64,000 bases of DNA from Streptomyces spororaveus (GCF_016755875.1 NZ_BNED01000005.1:3141001-3205000), one strand, 5' to 3'; numbered from the stretch's first letter, positions 26,586 to 35,957 are shown. The notes: generated from the sequence alone by a model not told the origin. Translations and numbers: made by a program.

Positions 26586-27551
26586 ATGCTGAACAACGTG
26601 GCCGTGGCCCTCGTCGACGGAGTCGCCCCCTTCGAGCTGGGGATCTTCTGCGAGGTGTTCGGAATCGATCGCAGTGACATGGGCGTACCGGTGTACGACT
26701 TCGCCGTGTGCGCGGCGGAGGACGGGCCGCTGACCGTGGGCGGCGGCGCCTTCGGGATCACCCCGGCACACGGGCTGGAGCGGCTGGAGGAGGCCGACCT
26801 GATCTGCCTGCCCGCCGCCGGCGACGCCGGTGCGCGCAGCTATCCGGAGCCCCTCCTCGCGGCCCTGCGCCGGGGCGTGGAGCGGGGAGCGCGGGTCCTC
26901 AGCGTATGCAGCGGGGCCTACGTCCTCGGCGCCGCCGGGCTGCTGGACGGCCGCCGGTGCACCACGCACTGGATGCACGCCGAGGCCCTCGCCCGCCGTT
27001 TCCCGCGGGCGGTCGTCGACCCGGACGTGCTCTACGTCGACGAGGGCGCGGTGATCACCGCCGCCGGCACGGCCTCGGGCATCGACGCGTGCCTGCACGT
27101 GGTCCGCCAGGAGCACGGGGCCGAGGTGGCCAACGTCATCGCGCGCCGGATGGTCGTACCGCCGCACCGGGACGGCGGGCAGGCCCAGTTCATCCAGCGG
27201 CCGCTGCCGCGCACGCCCTGCGACACCGTGGGCGAGGTCATCGAGTGGATGGCCCGCCACCTGGGCGAGGAGATCACCGTCGAGCAGCTCGCGGAGCGCG
27301 CGCACATGTCCCCGCGGACCTTCGCCCGCCGCTTCCTCCAGGAGACCGGCACCACCCCGTACAAGTGGGTGCTGCGCCAGCGGGTGCTGCTCGCCCAGGA
27401 GCTGCTGGAGTCGACGGGCGAGACGGTGGACGCGATCGCCGGCCGCTGCGGCTTCGGCAACGCGGCCGCCCTGCGCCACCACTTCCTGCGGACCCTGGGC
27501 ACCACGCCGAATTCGTTCCGGCGCGCCTTCCGGGGCCCGCAGGCCGCATAG
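26586..27551 (+). CDS. nrdS: AraC-type regulator with DJ-1/PfpI domain (NrdS-like)
   Basis: The 321-residue protein has an N-terminal DJ-1/PfpI domain (about 1-180; VALVDGVAPFELGIFCEVFG, then the nucleophile-elbow-like SVCSGAYVLGAAGLLDG) and a C-terminal AraC domain with two helix-turn-helices (TVEQLAERAHMSPRTFARRF and VDAIAGRCGFGNAAALRHHF). S. coelicolor nrdABS ends in an AraC-like gene at this place. Here a gene on the other strand and a palindromic region separate it from nrdB, so it probably has its own promoter. ATG 26586 lacks a ribosome binding site. Confidence 0.85.
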   Translation: MLNNVAVALVDGVAPFELGIFCEVFGIDRSDMGVPVYDFAVCAAEDGPLTVGGGAFGITPAHGLERLEEADLICLPAAGDAGARSYPEPLLAALRRGVERGARVLSVCSGAYVLGAAGLLDGRRCTTHWMHAEALARRFPRAVVDPDVLYVDEGAVITAAGTASGIDACLHVVRQEHGAEVANVIARRMVVPPHRDGGQAQFIQRPLPRTPCDTVGEVIEWMARHLGEEITVEQLAERAHMSPRTFARRFLQETGTTPYKWVLRQRVLLAQELLESTGETVDAIAGRCGFGNAAALRHHFLRTLGTTPNSFRRAFRGPQAA

Positions 27552-27573
27552 GCCGTCGCCGGCCTCCGGGTGA

Positions 27574-28209
27574 TCAGGCGTTCGGGACCGTCTCGTAGCG
27601 CGGGGTGCCCTCGTCCATCTGCCGCAGGGCGTCCTTGCGGTCCCGCTTCGAGAGGCGGTCGATGTAGAGGTAGCCGTACAGGTGGTCGGTCTCGTGCTGC
27701 AGGCAGCGGGCGAAGTAGCCGGTGCCGCGCACCTTGATCGGGTTGCCCTGCGCGTCCTGGCCGGTGACCTCGGCGTAGTCCGGGCGGGCCAGCGCGGCGT
27801 ACGCGGTGGGCACGGACAGGCAGCCCTCGTTGGAGTCGTCGAGCACGCGGCCGGCGGCCGGCAGCTCCACCAGCTTCGGGTTGACGACGACACCGGTGTG
27901 CCGCTTGCCGTCGTCGTCCGGGCAGTCGTAGACGAAGACCTTGGCGTCCACGCCGATCTGGTTCGCGGCCAGGCCCACGCCCTCGGCCGCCTTCTGGCTG
28001 GCGAACATGTCGTCGATCAGCTGCGCCAGCTCGTCGCCGAACTCGGTGACGTCCTTGCACTCCCGGTGCAGGACCGGGTTGCCGACCACCGTGATCGGAC
28101 GGGCCGTGCCGCGCTGACGGTGGGCGAGCTCGCGCGCCTCACAGTCCTCGGTGTCCACGACGTACCCGTCGTTCACGCTCTCGACAACCTCGTTCTCCTG
28201 CTGCGACAT
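27574..28209 (-). CDS. def: Peptide deformylase
   Basis: The 211-residue enzyme removes the formyl group from new protein N termini. All three family motifs are present: [17 protein letters not shown] with the metal Cys, and QHETDHLYG carrying the HExxH metal-binding site. An N-terminal extension of about 45 residues precedes the catalytic core, and a short charged tail follows. I chose ATG 28209 (MSQQENEV) over the in-frame ATG at 28260. It converges with nrdS, with only 22 bp between stops. Confidence 0.94.
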   Translation of the reverse strand: MSQQENEVVESVNDGYVVDTEDCEARELAHRQRGTARPITVVGNPVLHRECKDVTEFGDELAQLIDDMFASQKAAEGVGLAANQIGVDAKVFVYDCPDDDGKRHTGVVVNPKLVELPAAGRVLDDSNEGCLSVPTAYAALARPDYAEVTGQDAQGNPIKVRGTGYFARCLQHETDHLYGYLYIDRLSKRDRKDALRQMDEGTPRYETVPNA

Positions 28210-28290
28210 GTCCGCCGTACGCCTTCCGTAAGTCCGGTCACCGATGGTCGTGGTGGCCACCGATGTGCCCGTACAGCCTACGGCCCCGGG

Positions 28291-29280
28291 TCAGCAGACT
28301 TCTTCGAGATCCCGCCACTCGCGGGTACCGGGACTGTCCGCGACCCAGCCGTCGAGGAGTCCGCGCACCAGACCGGCCGGAGCCGCGATCCCGCATTCGC
28401 GCTCGGGGACCCACAGGGAGCCCGAGCCGGCCGTACGGTGCCCGAGCGGTCCGGGATGCCCCGGCTCGCTGTGGTCGTGCGGATCGAGGTGCTGCTCGCC
28501 GTCGCCCTCGTCGCTCGGCATCTCGCTCTCCGAGCAGGTCCGGCACAGCAGCCGCACCGACGAGGACCAGTCCTCGGCGGCGAAGCCGGCATCCGAGGCC
28601 AGCTGCTCCAGCGCGTCGCGGTCCGCCTCGGTGGCCGCCTCCAGCAGCACCACCCAGGTCGGCACCGGGGACGGCGCCCACAGCTCGATCTCGTCGAACA
28701 CGGGGTACGAGGGCCCGGCCGCGGTCACCCGCTCACCGTGCGGGACGCCGTCGTGGAGCACGACCTCGCCCCAGCGCCGCCCCGAGGACGGCAGCGGGAT
28801 CGACAGGACCTCCAGCCGGGCCGGGTCCAGCCGGCGGCCCCAGACCACCTCGGCCTCGCCTTCGGGCGAGAGTCGCACGGCGGCGCTGCCGAGCTCCATG
28901 CCGACCGGCTCGCCCGCCCCGGCCGCGTCCCCGGGCACCTTCAGCCCGTACGCCTGCCAGGCCCGCCGGGCCAGCGGCCAGTCCTGCAGCGCGGTGGCGG
29001 CGATCCCCACGTTCCACCAGTCCGGGGCGCCCGTCTCACGGTCCAGCAGGGCCACGGCACGCAGCCCGGCGGCCCGCGCCTGCTCCCAGTCGTGCCGGAA
29101 CTTGTGCAGCAGGGCCAGGTTGAACCAGGACTCGGACAGCCAGGGCTCCAGGTCCGCCGCTCTGGTCAGGAGCGCGCCCGCGTCCTCGTACCGCCCGTCG
29201 CCGATCAGCGTGAACGCGCGGTCGGTGGCCTGCCGCCACGAGGCGGAGGGCCGATGCCGTACCTTCCCGAAGATCCTCAC
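28291..29280 (-). CDS. TPR-like protein of unknown function
   Basis: The 329-residue soluble protein has an N-terminal helical-repeat region (about 15-115) with TPR-like units: FTLIGDGRYEDAGALLTRAADLEPWLSESWFNLALLH and later LQDWPLARRAWQAYGL. The C-terminal two thirds has mixed strands, an acidic His-rich patch (DGEQHLDPHDHSEPGHPG) and cysteines (LLCRTCSES, RECGIA). I know similar Streptomyces proteins only as 'tetratricopeptide repeat protein'. It lies 81 bp upstream of def on the same strand. Confidence 0.75.
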   Translation of the reverse strand: MRIFGKVRHRPSASWRQATDRAFTLIGDGRYEDAGALLTRAADLEPWLSESWFNLALLHKFRHDWEQARAAGLRAVALLDRETGAPDWWNVGIAATALQDWPLARRAWQAYGLKVPGDAAGAGEPVGMELGSAAVRLSPEGEAEVVWGRRLDPARLEVLSIPLPSSGRRWGEVVLHDGVPHGERVTAAGPSYPVFDEIELWAPSPVPTWVVLLEAATEADRDALEQLASDAGFAAEDWSSSVRLLCRTCSESEMPSDEGDGEQHLDPHDHSEPGHPGPLGHRTAGSGSLWVPERECGIAAPAGLVRGLLDGWVADSPGTREWRDLEEVC

Positions 29281-29305
29281 GATTCCCGCCTGCCTGGGGG
29301 CACCT

Positions 29306-29321
29306 CCCAGCGATCGCTGGG
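29306..29321. repeat. 16-bp perfect palindrome within a dispersed GGGGGCACCTCCCA-type element
   Basis: CCCAGCGATCGCTGGG is a perfect palindrome, preceded by CTGGGGGCACCT. Many Streptomyces genomes carry dispersed copies of a similar C-rich hairpin element. Here it lies in the gap 29281-29411 upstream of the TPR gene. Confidence 0.55.
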
Positions 29322-29411
29322 GGACTACGGTGCAGCCTTGCGGACACTCCTACGGTCCCTCTTACTGGCATCCAACCATGCCCACTCGGACGGCCGCTCA
29401 TTACCCATGGG

Positions 29412-30689
29412 TTACCCAGGTGGGACGGGCACCACTCTGCCACGTCCGCCCCTGGCCAGAACCCTTGCGAGGCACTCAACGACCTCCGGCTGGTAATCGT
29501 GCCCGGTGCCCAGGCGGAGCCTCTCCAGGGCGGCCAGTGAGCCACCCGGGTGACGGCTGCCGCCGACCAGATCGTCGTACGCATTCACCGTACGCACGAT
29601 CCGGGCCGCCGTGGGCTGCTCCCGGTACGGATCCGCCTGCCGCTCCACCACCACGGCCACTTCGGCGGGCACCCCGGTCTGCCGGGCCACCTCCCCGCCC
29701 AACTCGGCGATCCGGCGGGCCTCGGCGCCCGGCAGCCCGGCCGTGGCCCCGTCCGGGACCGGGTCGACCAGGGAGAGCTGCCCGATGTCGTGCATCAGAG
29801 CGGCGTACTCCAGCACCGTGAGCTCCCGCTCCGACAGACCCAGCTCCCGGCCGACGGCGCAGCTCAGGGCGGCCACCCGGCGGGCGTGGCCCGGCCGCGT
29901 GCAGCCGGCGATCTCGGTGGCGCGGGCCAGGGAGGTGATGGTCTGGCGGTAGGTGGTGCGGATCTCGGTGATCCGGTGGAAGGACAGCTGGGTCAGCAGC
30001 AGGGGCACGCTGAAGACGGGGAGGGCCCACAGCCCCGCGGCGGCCGCGCCGAGCGCCATCACGACCCCGGTGGCGCAGATCGCCGGGCCGATGCCGAGCT
30101 GGGCGCGCAGTTCGTCGCGCAGCAGCCTGCCGTACGGCCGCCCGGTCCGGGCCCCGGCGAGCGCGGCGGCGAGCACGGCGTCGCACAGGGCGGTGAGGCC
30201 GAGGAGGAGGAGCAGGAAGACGACGAGGTACGGGCCCTGGCCCACCCGCTGCTCCAGCCGGCCCGAGTTGTAGAGCGGCTGGAAACAGACGGCGGCGAAG
30301 GCGACGGTGAGCACCCGGCGGGACAGGTGGTCGAGGGCCGGGCCGCCGCCGCGGGCGATGTGGGGGACGATCCCGGCGAGGACGGCGGCGACGACGACCG
30401 CGACGGTCTGGAGCACCCCGTGGTGGGTGGGCAGCCCGGCGTTCTCGCCGAGCAGGGCGTAGGCGAGGGCCCCGGCGGTGCCGAGCGGCGCGGGGCGGCG
30501 GCCCAGGGGGTCCGGGCGGTCCCGCCGGTCCCGGTGGTCCCGGCGGGCGAGCTCCCCGACGGTGATCAGGGTGGCGAAGGCCAGGGCGGCGCCGGGCTCG
30601 GCGACGCCGTTCCACAGGGTGTGACCGAGCGCGGCGCCGGTGAGCGCCACGGCCGCCGCACGCACGGTCCACGCGGCCGGGGCCCTCAT
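29412..30689 (-). CDS. Membrane protein with degenerate HD phosphohydrolase domain
   Basis: The 425-residue protein has about six N-terminal membrane segments (about 1-235) and a cytosolic HD domain. The metal motif is ALMHDIGQLSLVDPV. The later HD-GYP signature (HHE...GYP) is absent; the region reads VVVERQADPYREQPTAARI, so cyclic-di-GMP cleavage is doubtful. Its start overlaps the stop of the HD-GYP gene (ATGA), so it is co-translated with it and probably works with it. Confidence 0.83.
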   Translation of the reverse strand: MRAPAAWTVRAAAVALTGAALGHTLWNGVAEPGAALAFATLITVGELARRDHRDRRDRPDPLGRRPAPLGTAGALAYALLGENAGLPTHHGVLQTVAVVVAAVLAGIVPHIARGGGPALDHLSRRVLTVAFAAVCFQPLYNSGRLEQRVGQGPYLVVFLLLLLGLTALCDAVLAAALAGARTGRPYGRLLRDELRAQLGIGPAICATGVVMALGAAAAGLWALPVFSVPLLLTQLSFHRITEIRTTYRQTITSLARATEIAGCTRPGHARRVAALSCAVGRELGLSERELTVLEYAALMHDIGQLSLVDPVPDGATAGLPGAEARRIAELGGEVARQTGVPAEVAVVVERQADPYREQPTAARIVRTVNAYDDLVGGSRHPGGSLAALERLRLGTGHDYQPEVVECLARVLARGGRGRVVPVPPG

Positions 30690-32194
30690 CCGCCCGCCCC
30701 GGGGCCGTCCGGGCCCGGGGCCGACCCGCCGGCCGGGCCGGGAACCGCGGGGACCCGGCCCGGCGGCGGAGCGGGTGCGGCCGGCCGGGAGCCCTGGTCC
30801 GGCATGGCGGCCAGGGGCGACGGCCGCGGGCCCGTCCCCGGCATCCCCGCGGCCGCGGCACCCGCCGGGATCACCTGGAGGTCCTCGTCCGAGGTCACCA
30901 CCGGGTGCCAGCCCGTCCGGCCGATCGCTTCGACCAGTGCCCGCACCATCGACGGGTCGAACTGCGCCCCCGCGCACCGCTCCAGCTCCGCGAGGGCGAC
31001 CGGCACCGGCCGGGCCCGGCTGTAGGAGCGGGTGGAGGTCATCGCGTCGAAGGCGTCGGCCACCGCCACCACCCGGGCCAGTACCGGGATCTGCTCACCG
31101 GTCAGGCCGTACGGATAGCCGGAGCCGTCGACCCGCTCGTGGTGGTGCAGGATCGCGGACCTGGCCTCGCCGAGGGAGCCGATGCCGCGCACCATCTCGT
31201 GCCCGTACTCGGGGTGCAGCTCGATGATCCGGCGCTCCTGCGGGGTGAGCGGCCCGTCCTTGCGCAGCAGCCGGGTGGGGACGCCGAGTTTGCCGATGTC
31301 GTGCAGGATCCCGGCGATCCGTACGGTCTCCAGCCGGTCCTCGGTCATGCCGAGCTCGCGGGCGATCATCGCGGAGGCCTGGCCGACCCGTTCGCTGTGG
31401 CCCCGTGTGTAGCGGTCCTTGATGTCGACGGCCTGGACGAGGGCGCGGATGGTGGCCTGATGGGCGGCGCGCTCACGGTGGTACTGGGCGAAGACCCAGC
31501 AGGAGATGTACATCGGCAGCAGGACGAGCAGCCCGGCCGGGGGCCCGTAGGGGCTGCGCCACATGACGGCCATCATCAGACCGGCGAGGCCGTGGACGCA
31601 GTGGGGGGCGAGGGAGGAGGTCACGAGCCCGTGCCAGGCGGTGGCGGCCGGGCGGCGTTCGGCGGTGGCCAGGATGCCGCCGTCGAGGGCGGTGAGCACC
31701 AGGCAGAAGGCGACGGCCGCGGCCGTCGCGGGAAGCAGCACGTCGGGGAAGTCGGCCGTCCGGCCGGGCGGCCCGGAGCCGGTGGAGGGCCCGCCGCCGA
31801 GGGTCGCCGGGCCGTGCAGCAGCCCGTACACCTGCCCGGCGGCCCAGGCGGCCATGGCCTGCTGGGCGCCGTGCCAGACGCGGCGCACCCGTACGGGCCG
31901 CTGGACGACGGTCGCCGCCAGTCCCCCGGGCAGCGCCACGAGCGCGGCGGCGGCGGGCGGCAGGAGGAAGACGGCGGCGAGGACCACGGGGAAGAAGGGG
32001 CCCATGCCCTCGGGGACCCGGCTGCCCGGCAGCCGGCAGCTCGTGACGAGTGCGCAGCCGAGGTAGAGCGCGGCGAGCAGGGCCACGGCCGCCCAGGGCG
32101 TACCGGAATCCGTGAGGGCGGGGGTGACGCACGCGGCGGCCGTGAGGACGGCGCACAGGATGAATCCGCGCGCCCCCGGCGGAAGTACCCGCAT
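30686..32194 (-). CDS. Membrane-bound HD-GYP phosphodiesterase-like protein
   Basis: The 502-residue protein has a hydrophobic N-terminal half (about 260 residues, around seven segments) followed by an HD-GYP domain. Both signatures are intact: ILHDIGKLGVP and HHHERVDGSGYPYGL. Enzymes of this class open cyclic di-nucleotides, usually cyclic-di-GMP, which controls Streptomyces development. The C terminus is about 55 residues of Pro/Gly/Ala. ATG 32194 follows GGGAGGGGAG. It is the first gene of a two-gene operon with the degenerate homologue. Confidence 0.88.
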   Translation of the reverse strand: MRVLPPGARGFILCAVLTAAACVTPALTDSGTPWAAVALLAALYLGCALVTSCRLPGSRVPEGMGPFFPVVLAAVFLLPPAAAALVALPGGLAATVVQRPVRVRRVWHGAQQAMAAWAAGQVYGLLHGPATLGGGPSTGSGPPGRTADFPDVLLPATAAAVAFCLVLTALDGGILATAERRPAATAWHGLVTSSLAPHCVHGLAGLMMAVMWRSPYGPPAGLLVLLPMYISCWVFAQYHRERAAHQATIRALVQAVDIKDRYTRGHSERVGQASAMIARELGMTEDRLETVRIAGILHDIGKLGVPTRLLRKDGPLTPQERRIIELHPEYGHEMVRGIGSLGEARSAILHHHERVDGSGYPYGLTGEQIPVLARVVAVADAFDAMTSTRSYSRARPVPVALAELERCAGAQFDPSMVRALVEAIGRTGWHPVVTSDEDLQVIPAGAAAAGMPGTGPRPSPLAAMPDQGSRPAAPAPPPGRVPAVPGPAGGSAPGPDGPGAGG

Positions 32195-32403
32195 GGCGCT
32201 CCCCTCCCCTGTGCCGTGCACACCGGGTGCCGACGGGTTCTGAATCGAACCGGCACCGAAGGGGGAGAATAGGTGGGGCCCGGAGCGAGGTGGGCCACAT
32301 TTCCGCATTGGGCCATGCGGACGCCCCCGGATTAGCACATTCGGGTGAAGGAAGTGCTCTTCCGGGGGCGGCTGTCGAATCGTCTAACCGGTCACCGCGC
32401 GAG

Positions 32404-32709
32404 TCAGCCGGGAGCGGGATTGTCGGCGGTGACGTCGTGGTCGGGCACCGCCTGACCGGACCTGATCAGTTCGATCCGGCCCATCACCTTCGACCGCAGG
32501 TCGGTCGGCACGTCGTCCGATCCGCAGCAGCGCTTCACCAGCTTCTTCACGGCCTGTTCGAGACCGTATTTCTCCAGGCAGGGATTGCACTCGCCGAAGT
32601 GCGTCTCGAACTTCGTGCAGTCACTGTCCGGCATCTCCTGGTCGAGAAACTCGTACAGGTGATCCAGGACCTCAGAGCACTCTGTCTCGTGCGGCTCTCC
32701 GCAGCTCAT
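32404..32709 (-). CDS. rsrA: Redox-sensing zinc anti-sigma factor RsrA
   Basis: RsrA binds SigR under reducing conditions and releases it when disulfide stress ejects its zinc. The 101-residue protein has the ZAS motif H37-x3-C41-x2-C44, plus C3, C11, C31 and the C61-C62 pair; I recall these as the same positions as in S. coelicolor RsrA. The start overlaps the sigR stop (ATGA), giving coupled synthesis. Confidence 0.96.
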   Translation of the reverse strand: MSCGEPHETECSEVLDHLYEFLDQEMPDSDCTKFETHFGECNPCLEKYGLEQAVKKLVKRCCGSDDVPTDLRSKVMGRIELIRSGQAVPDHDVTADNPAPG

Positions 32710-33515
32710 GAGCCCGAGCCTTTCCGGTCGTTCGACTCTCCCGCGCCCGCGGGAACCAGCCCGCGCTCACGGGCGTAGTCCTCCAGCATTCCGCGGAGTT
32801 GACGGCGGCCACGGTGCAGTCGCGACATGACCGTACCGATGGGTGTACCCATGATGTCCGCGATCTCCTTGTACGCAAAGCCCTCTACGTCGGCAAGGTA
32901 GACCGCGATGCGGAACTCTTCCGGAATGGCCTGCAGGGCTTCCTTCACGTCCGAATCCGGCAGGTGGTCGAGCGCCTGCGACTCGGCGGAACGCAGTCCG
33001 GTCGACATGTGCGACTCGGCGCGCGCCAGCTGCCAGTCCTCGATCTCCTCCGCGGCGCTGCGCTGCGGCTCACGCTGCTTCTTGCGGTAGGAGTTGATGA
33101 AGGTGTTGGTCAGGATGCGGTACAGCCACGCCTTCAGGTTGGTGCCCTCGCGGAACTGGTGGAAGGACGCGTACGCCTTCGCGTACGTCTCCTGGACCAG
33201 GTCCTCGGCGTCGGCCGGATTGCGCGTCATGCGCAGCGCGGCCGAGTACATCTGGTCGAGGTAGCCGAGGGCGTCCCGTTCGAAGCGCGCGTTGCGCTCC
33301 AGGGTCGTCTCCTCCGCGTGGCCTTCGTCGGTCCCAGCGACAGGACCCACCTCCTCCGACAGCGTGGCGGCTCCGAAAGCGGATCCGCTCGAATCGGAGA
33401 ATAGTCGACCTTCCCGGCCCTCCGCCGCCCGAAGCGAGCTGCGCTTGGGCGCCGGCAGCACGGTCCAGTCCAGGTCAGCGGCCTGCCGACGGTTCTGGCT
33501 GATGACCTGGGTCAT
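32706..33515 (-). CDS. sigR: ECF sigma factor SigR (thiol-oxidative stress)
   Basis: SigR directs the thioredoxin/mycothiol stress regulon. Region 2 reads [32 protein letters not shown] and region 4 [45 protein letters not shown]. The long form from ATG 33515 (269 residues) has GGAGGAGAGGGAG just upstream. A second start, GTG 33350, 55 codons in, also has a GGAGGAG and gives 214 residues. S. coelicolor makes exactly such a pair, the extended unstable form coming from the SigR-dependent promoter. The visible SigR-type promoter lies about 50 bp upstream of the long start. Confidence 0.95.
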   Translation of the reverse strand: MTQVISQNRRQAADLDWTVLPAPKRSSLRAAEGREGRLFSDSSGSAFGAATLSEEVGPVAGTDEGHAEETTLERNARFERDALGYLDQMYSAALRMTRNPADAEDLVQETYAKAYASFHQFREGTNLKAWLYRILTNTFINSYRKKQREPQRSAAEEIEDWQLARAESHMSTGLRSAESQALDHLPDSDVKEALQAIPEEFRIAVYLADVEGFAYKEIADIMGTPIGTVMSRLHRGRRQLRGMLEDYARERGLVPAGAGESNDRKGSGS

Positions 33516-33563
33516 GCGCTCCCTCTCCTCCGACGAGTTCCCGTACGTTCCGACATCCGAGAC

Positions 33564-33590
33564 AACAGAAGGGGCGGGCGGCGCATTCCC
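33564..33590 (-). promoter_or_regulatory. SigR-dependent promoter of sigR
   Basis: Read on the minus strand, GGGAAT (33590-33585), an 18-bp spacer and GTT (33566-33564) match the SigR consensus GGGAAT-N18-GTT exactly. Transcription should begin near 33557, ahead of the ATG at 33515. Confidence 0.85.
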
Positions 33591-33637
33591 GGGCACCCGG
33601 GGGGTTTCGGCTTTCGCCGGGACGCGGGCGGCCGGCC

Positions 33638-34288
33638 TCACACGGGGAGCCGCCCGAGCCACTCCCCCACCGCTTCGGTGATCGTCAGGAGCGCGTCCTC
33701 CTGGGTGGTGTCCGCCTTCTTCGGCACCGCGAAGCCGTGATCGGCGAACGCCACCTCCACGAGCTCGTACGGGTCCTGCGCGCCCGGCGGCGGGAACTCC
33801 TCGGGCCGTCCGAAGGGGTCCCGGCCGCCCTGGACCACGAGGGCCGGGCGGCCGGCCCCGGTGAGCTCCGCGGCGCGGGACTTCTCCGGCCTGCCCGGCG
33901 GGTGCAGCGGGAAGGCCAGCGCCAGCACCCCGGCGGCCCCCAGCTCGGCGGCGGTCCGGCAGGCCACCCGGGCCCCGGCGCTGCGGCCGCCCGCGACCAC
34001 CGGGAGCCCGGACTCCGCGAGCGCCGGCCACAGCCCGCGCCAGCCCTCGTCCAGCACCTTGGGCGCGGCGGCGACCTTCTTCCCGGCGACCCGCCAGGGC
34101 TGTTCGACCAGGGCCACCGTGATGCCGCGGGCGGGCAGCGCCGCGGCCAGCGCCTGGAGGTCCCGGGCCTCGATGCCGCCGCCGGCGCCATGGCTCACGG
34201 CGAGCACGAGCGCGGGCTCCGGCGCCCGGTGCCAGGTGATGCGGGCCTCGCCCGCCGGGGTGTCGACACTCTCGGTACGCGTGGTCAT
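33638..34288 (-). CDS. Alpha/beta hydrolase (KANL3/Tex30-like)
   Basis: The 216-residue protein has an alpha/beta-hydrolase fold: [11 protein letters not shown] oxyanion region, the nucleophile elbow [10 protein letters not shown], an Asp in [10 protein letters not shown] and a late His in FADHGFAV. This order is that of the KANL3/Tex30 group and of dienelactone-hydrolase-like proteins. No substrate is known. ATG 34288 has CAGGAT 7 nt ahead, suggesting leaderless transcription; an ATG at 34297 is also possible. Confidence 0.85.
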   Translation of the reverse strand: MTTRTESVDTPAGEARITWHRAPEPALVLAVSHGAGGGIEARDLQALAAALPARGITVALVEQPWRVAGKKVAAAPKVLDEGWRGLWPALAESGLPVVAGGRSAGARVACRTAAELGAAGVLALAFPLHPPGRPEKSRAAELTGAGRPALVVQGGRDPFGRPEEFPPPGAQDPYELVEVAFADHGFAVPKKADTTQEDALLTITEAVGEWLGRLPV

Positions 34289-34307
34289 GCGTCCCATCCT
34301 GCCCGGG

Positions 34308-35126
34308 TCAGAAGAGGGTGCCCTCCTCCGGCGCGGCGAGCTCCGTCAGCAGCTCAGGGCCGTTGTTGCGCACGCTGCTCACGGCGGTCGACACCGGGTA
34401 GGCCCGCATCAGCCCGCCGGGCGGCGGGGCGAGCAGCTCCCGCAGCGAGCCCTCGGTGTCGGTGTTCGCCGGGTCCAGCCAGGCGTCCCAGCGGTCCGGG
34501 GGCAGCATCAGCGGCATCCGCGGGTGGATGTCGGCGAGGGAGCGCGGCCCCTCGGCGGGGGCCACGCCCAGGGGGCCGGTCTCGGCCTCCGTGGTGATCA
34601 CCGAGCAGGTGACCCACCAGGAGAGCGGGTGCGCGTCGGGCAGGGTCCGGTCGCGCCAGAACTCGTATATCCCGGCCATGGCGAAGACGGAGCCGTCGGA
34701 GGGGAGCACGAAGTAGGGCTGCTTGCGGGCCCGCTTCTTCTTGCCCTCGACCTCCAGCTGCCGCTCGTCGTGGGCGGTGACCCACTCGTAGTAGCCGTCG
34801 GCGGGGACGATGCAGCGGCGCTGCGCGAAGGGCCGGCGGAAGGACGGCTTCTCGTGCAGGGTCTCCGACCGGGCGTTGATCATCCGGGCGGCGCCGTCGG
34901 GGTTCTGGGCCCAGGAGGGGACCAGCCCCCATTTCAGGACGCGCAGCTGGCGAACCGGACGCGGGTGCGAGGCGTCTTTGAGGGGACGGTCGAGGACCAC
35001 GTGGACCTCTTTCGTCGGCGCCACGTTGAAGTCGGGGGCCAGGGCCTCCTCCGGCTCCCATTTCTCGATGCCGAAGGCCTCCACGAGGTCCTCGGGCCTG
35101 CGACCCGCCGCATACCGTCCGCACAT
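34308..35126 (-). CDS. SRAP-family abasic-site DNA-protein crosslinking protein (YedK/HMCES)
   Basis: The 272-residue protein is an SRAP protein that links covalently to abasic sites in single-stranded DNA through its Cys2. I therefore chose ATG 35126, giving MCGRYA; a GTG nine bases upstream would bury the cysteine. Other active-site motifs are present: FNVAPT (Asn), INARSET and RRCIVPADGYYEW (Glu). The latter half keeps the LMLPPDRWDAWLDP motif. Confidence 0.94.
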   Translation of the reverse strand: MCGRYAAGRRPEDLVEAFGIEKWEPEEALAPDFNVAPTKEVHVVLDRPLKDASHPRPVRQLRVLKWGLVPSWAQNPDGAARMINARSETLHEKPSFRRPFAQRRCIVPADGYYEWVTAHDERQLEVEGKKKRARKQPYFVLPSDGSVFAMAGIYEFWRDRTLPDAHPLSWWVTCSVITTEAETGPLGVAPAEGPRSLADIHPRMPLMLPPDRWDAWLDPANTDTEGSLRELLAPPPGGLMRAYPVSTAVSSVRNNGPELLTELAAPEEGTLF

Positions 35127-35179
35127 GGCTGCCACACTGCCATGTCACCCGTACACCACCGCAAGGAGTCCGCCACCTT

Positions 35180-35893
35180 ATGGACAGCAGCACGACGGCC
35201 GGTCTGTGGGACCGGCTCACGGGCATACAGACCCCGCCCGACCTGTGGCTGGTGATCGTGACGGGGCTGGTCGCGCTGGCCGCGGTGGGGCCCCGCCCGC
35301 TGTGGCGGCTCTCGCGCAACGCCGTCACCATCGCGCACGAGGGCGGGCACGGGCTGCTGGCACTGCTGACCGGGCGGCGCCTGAGCGGGATACGGCTGCA
35401 CTCCGACACCAGCGGGGTCACCGTCAGCCGGGGCAAGCCGACGGGCCTGGGGATGATCCTGACCGCGGCGGGCGGGTACACGGCGCCCTCGCTGCTCGGG
35501 CTGGGCGGGGCGGCACTGCTGTCCGCGCACCGGATCACGCTGCTGCTGTGGGCGGCCACCGCCCTGCTGCTGGCGATGCTGGTGATGATCCGGAACGCGT
35601 ACGGGGCGCTGACGGTGATCCTGACCGGCGGAACCTTCCTGCTGGTGTCCTGGCTGGCCCCGGCGGGGGTGCAGGCCGGTTTCGCGTACCTGGTGGTGTG
35701 GTTCCTGCTGTTCGGCGGGGTCCGTCCGGTCTTCGAGCTGGGGTCCAAGCGCCGGGGCGGCGGGGCACCCGATTCCGACGCCGACCAACTCGGTCGGCTC
35801 ACGCACCTGCACCCGGTGGTGTGGCTGCTCTTCTTCCATGTCGTCGCGCTGTGCTCGCTGATCGGCGGGGCCCGCTGGCTGCTCGCCCTGTGA
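35180..35893 (+). CDS. M50-family membrane metallopeptidase
   Basis: The 237-residue protein has about six membrane segments with the zinc motif HEGGH in AVTIAHEGGHGLLALLTGRR near residue 53. It resembles the M50B-like peptidases of actinobacteria; a second-site Asp motif typical of site-2 proteases is not obvious. The substrate is unknown. ATG 35180 follows AAGGAG. It diverges from the SRAP gene with a 53-bp gap. Confidence 0.87.
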   Translation: MDSSTTAGLWDRLTGIQTPPDLWLVIVTGLVALAAVGPRPLWRLSRNAVTIAHEGGHGLLALLTGRRLSGIRLHSDTSGVTVSRGKPTGLGMILTAAGGYTAPSLLGLGGAALLSAHRITLLLWAATALLLAMLVMIRNAYGALTVILTGGTFLLVSWLAPAGVQAGFAYLVVWFLLFGGVRPVFELGSKRRGGGAPDSDADQLGRLTHLHPVVWLLFFHVVALCSLIGGARWLLAL

Positions 35894-35957
35894 CCGCTCC
35901 CTGAGACGGGGCCGGGATCAAGATCTGGGGTCGGGGGAAGCCACTAAAGTGGGGGCC

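Noticed and set aside
29306..29321. GCGATCGC core as a cyanobacterial HIP1 element
   Set aside because: A single occurrence within a longer palindrome in Streptomyces DNA; the resemblance is chance.
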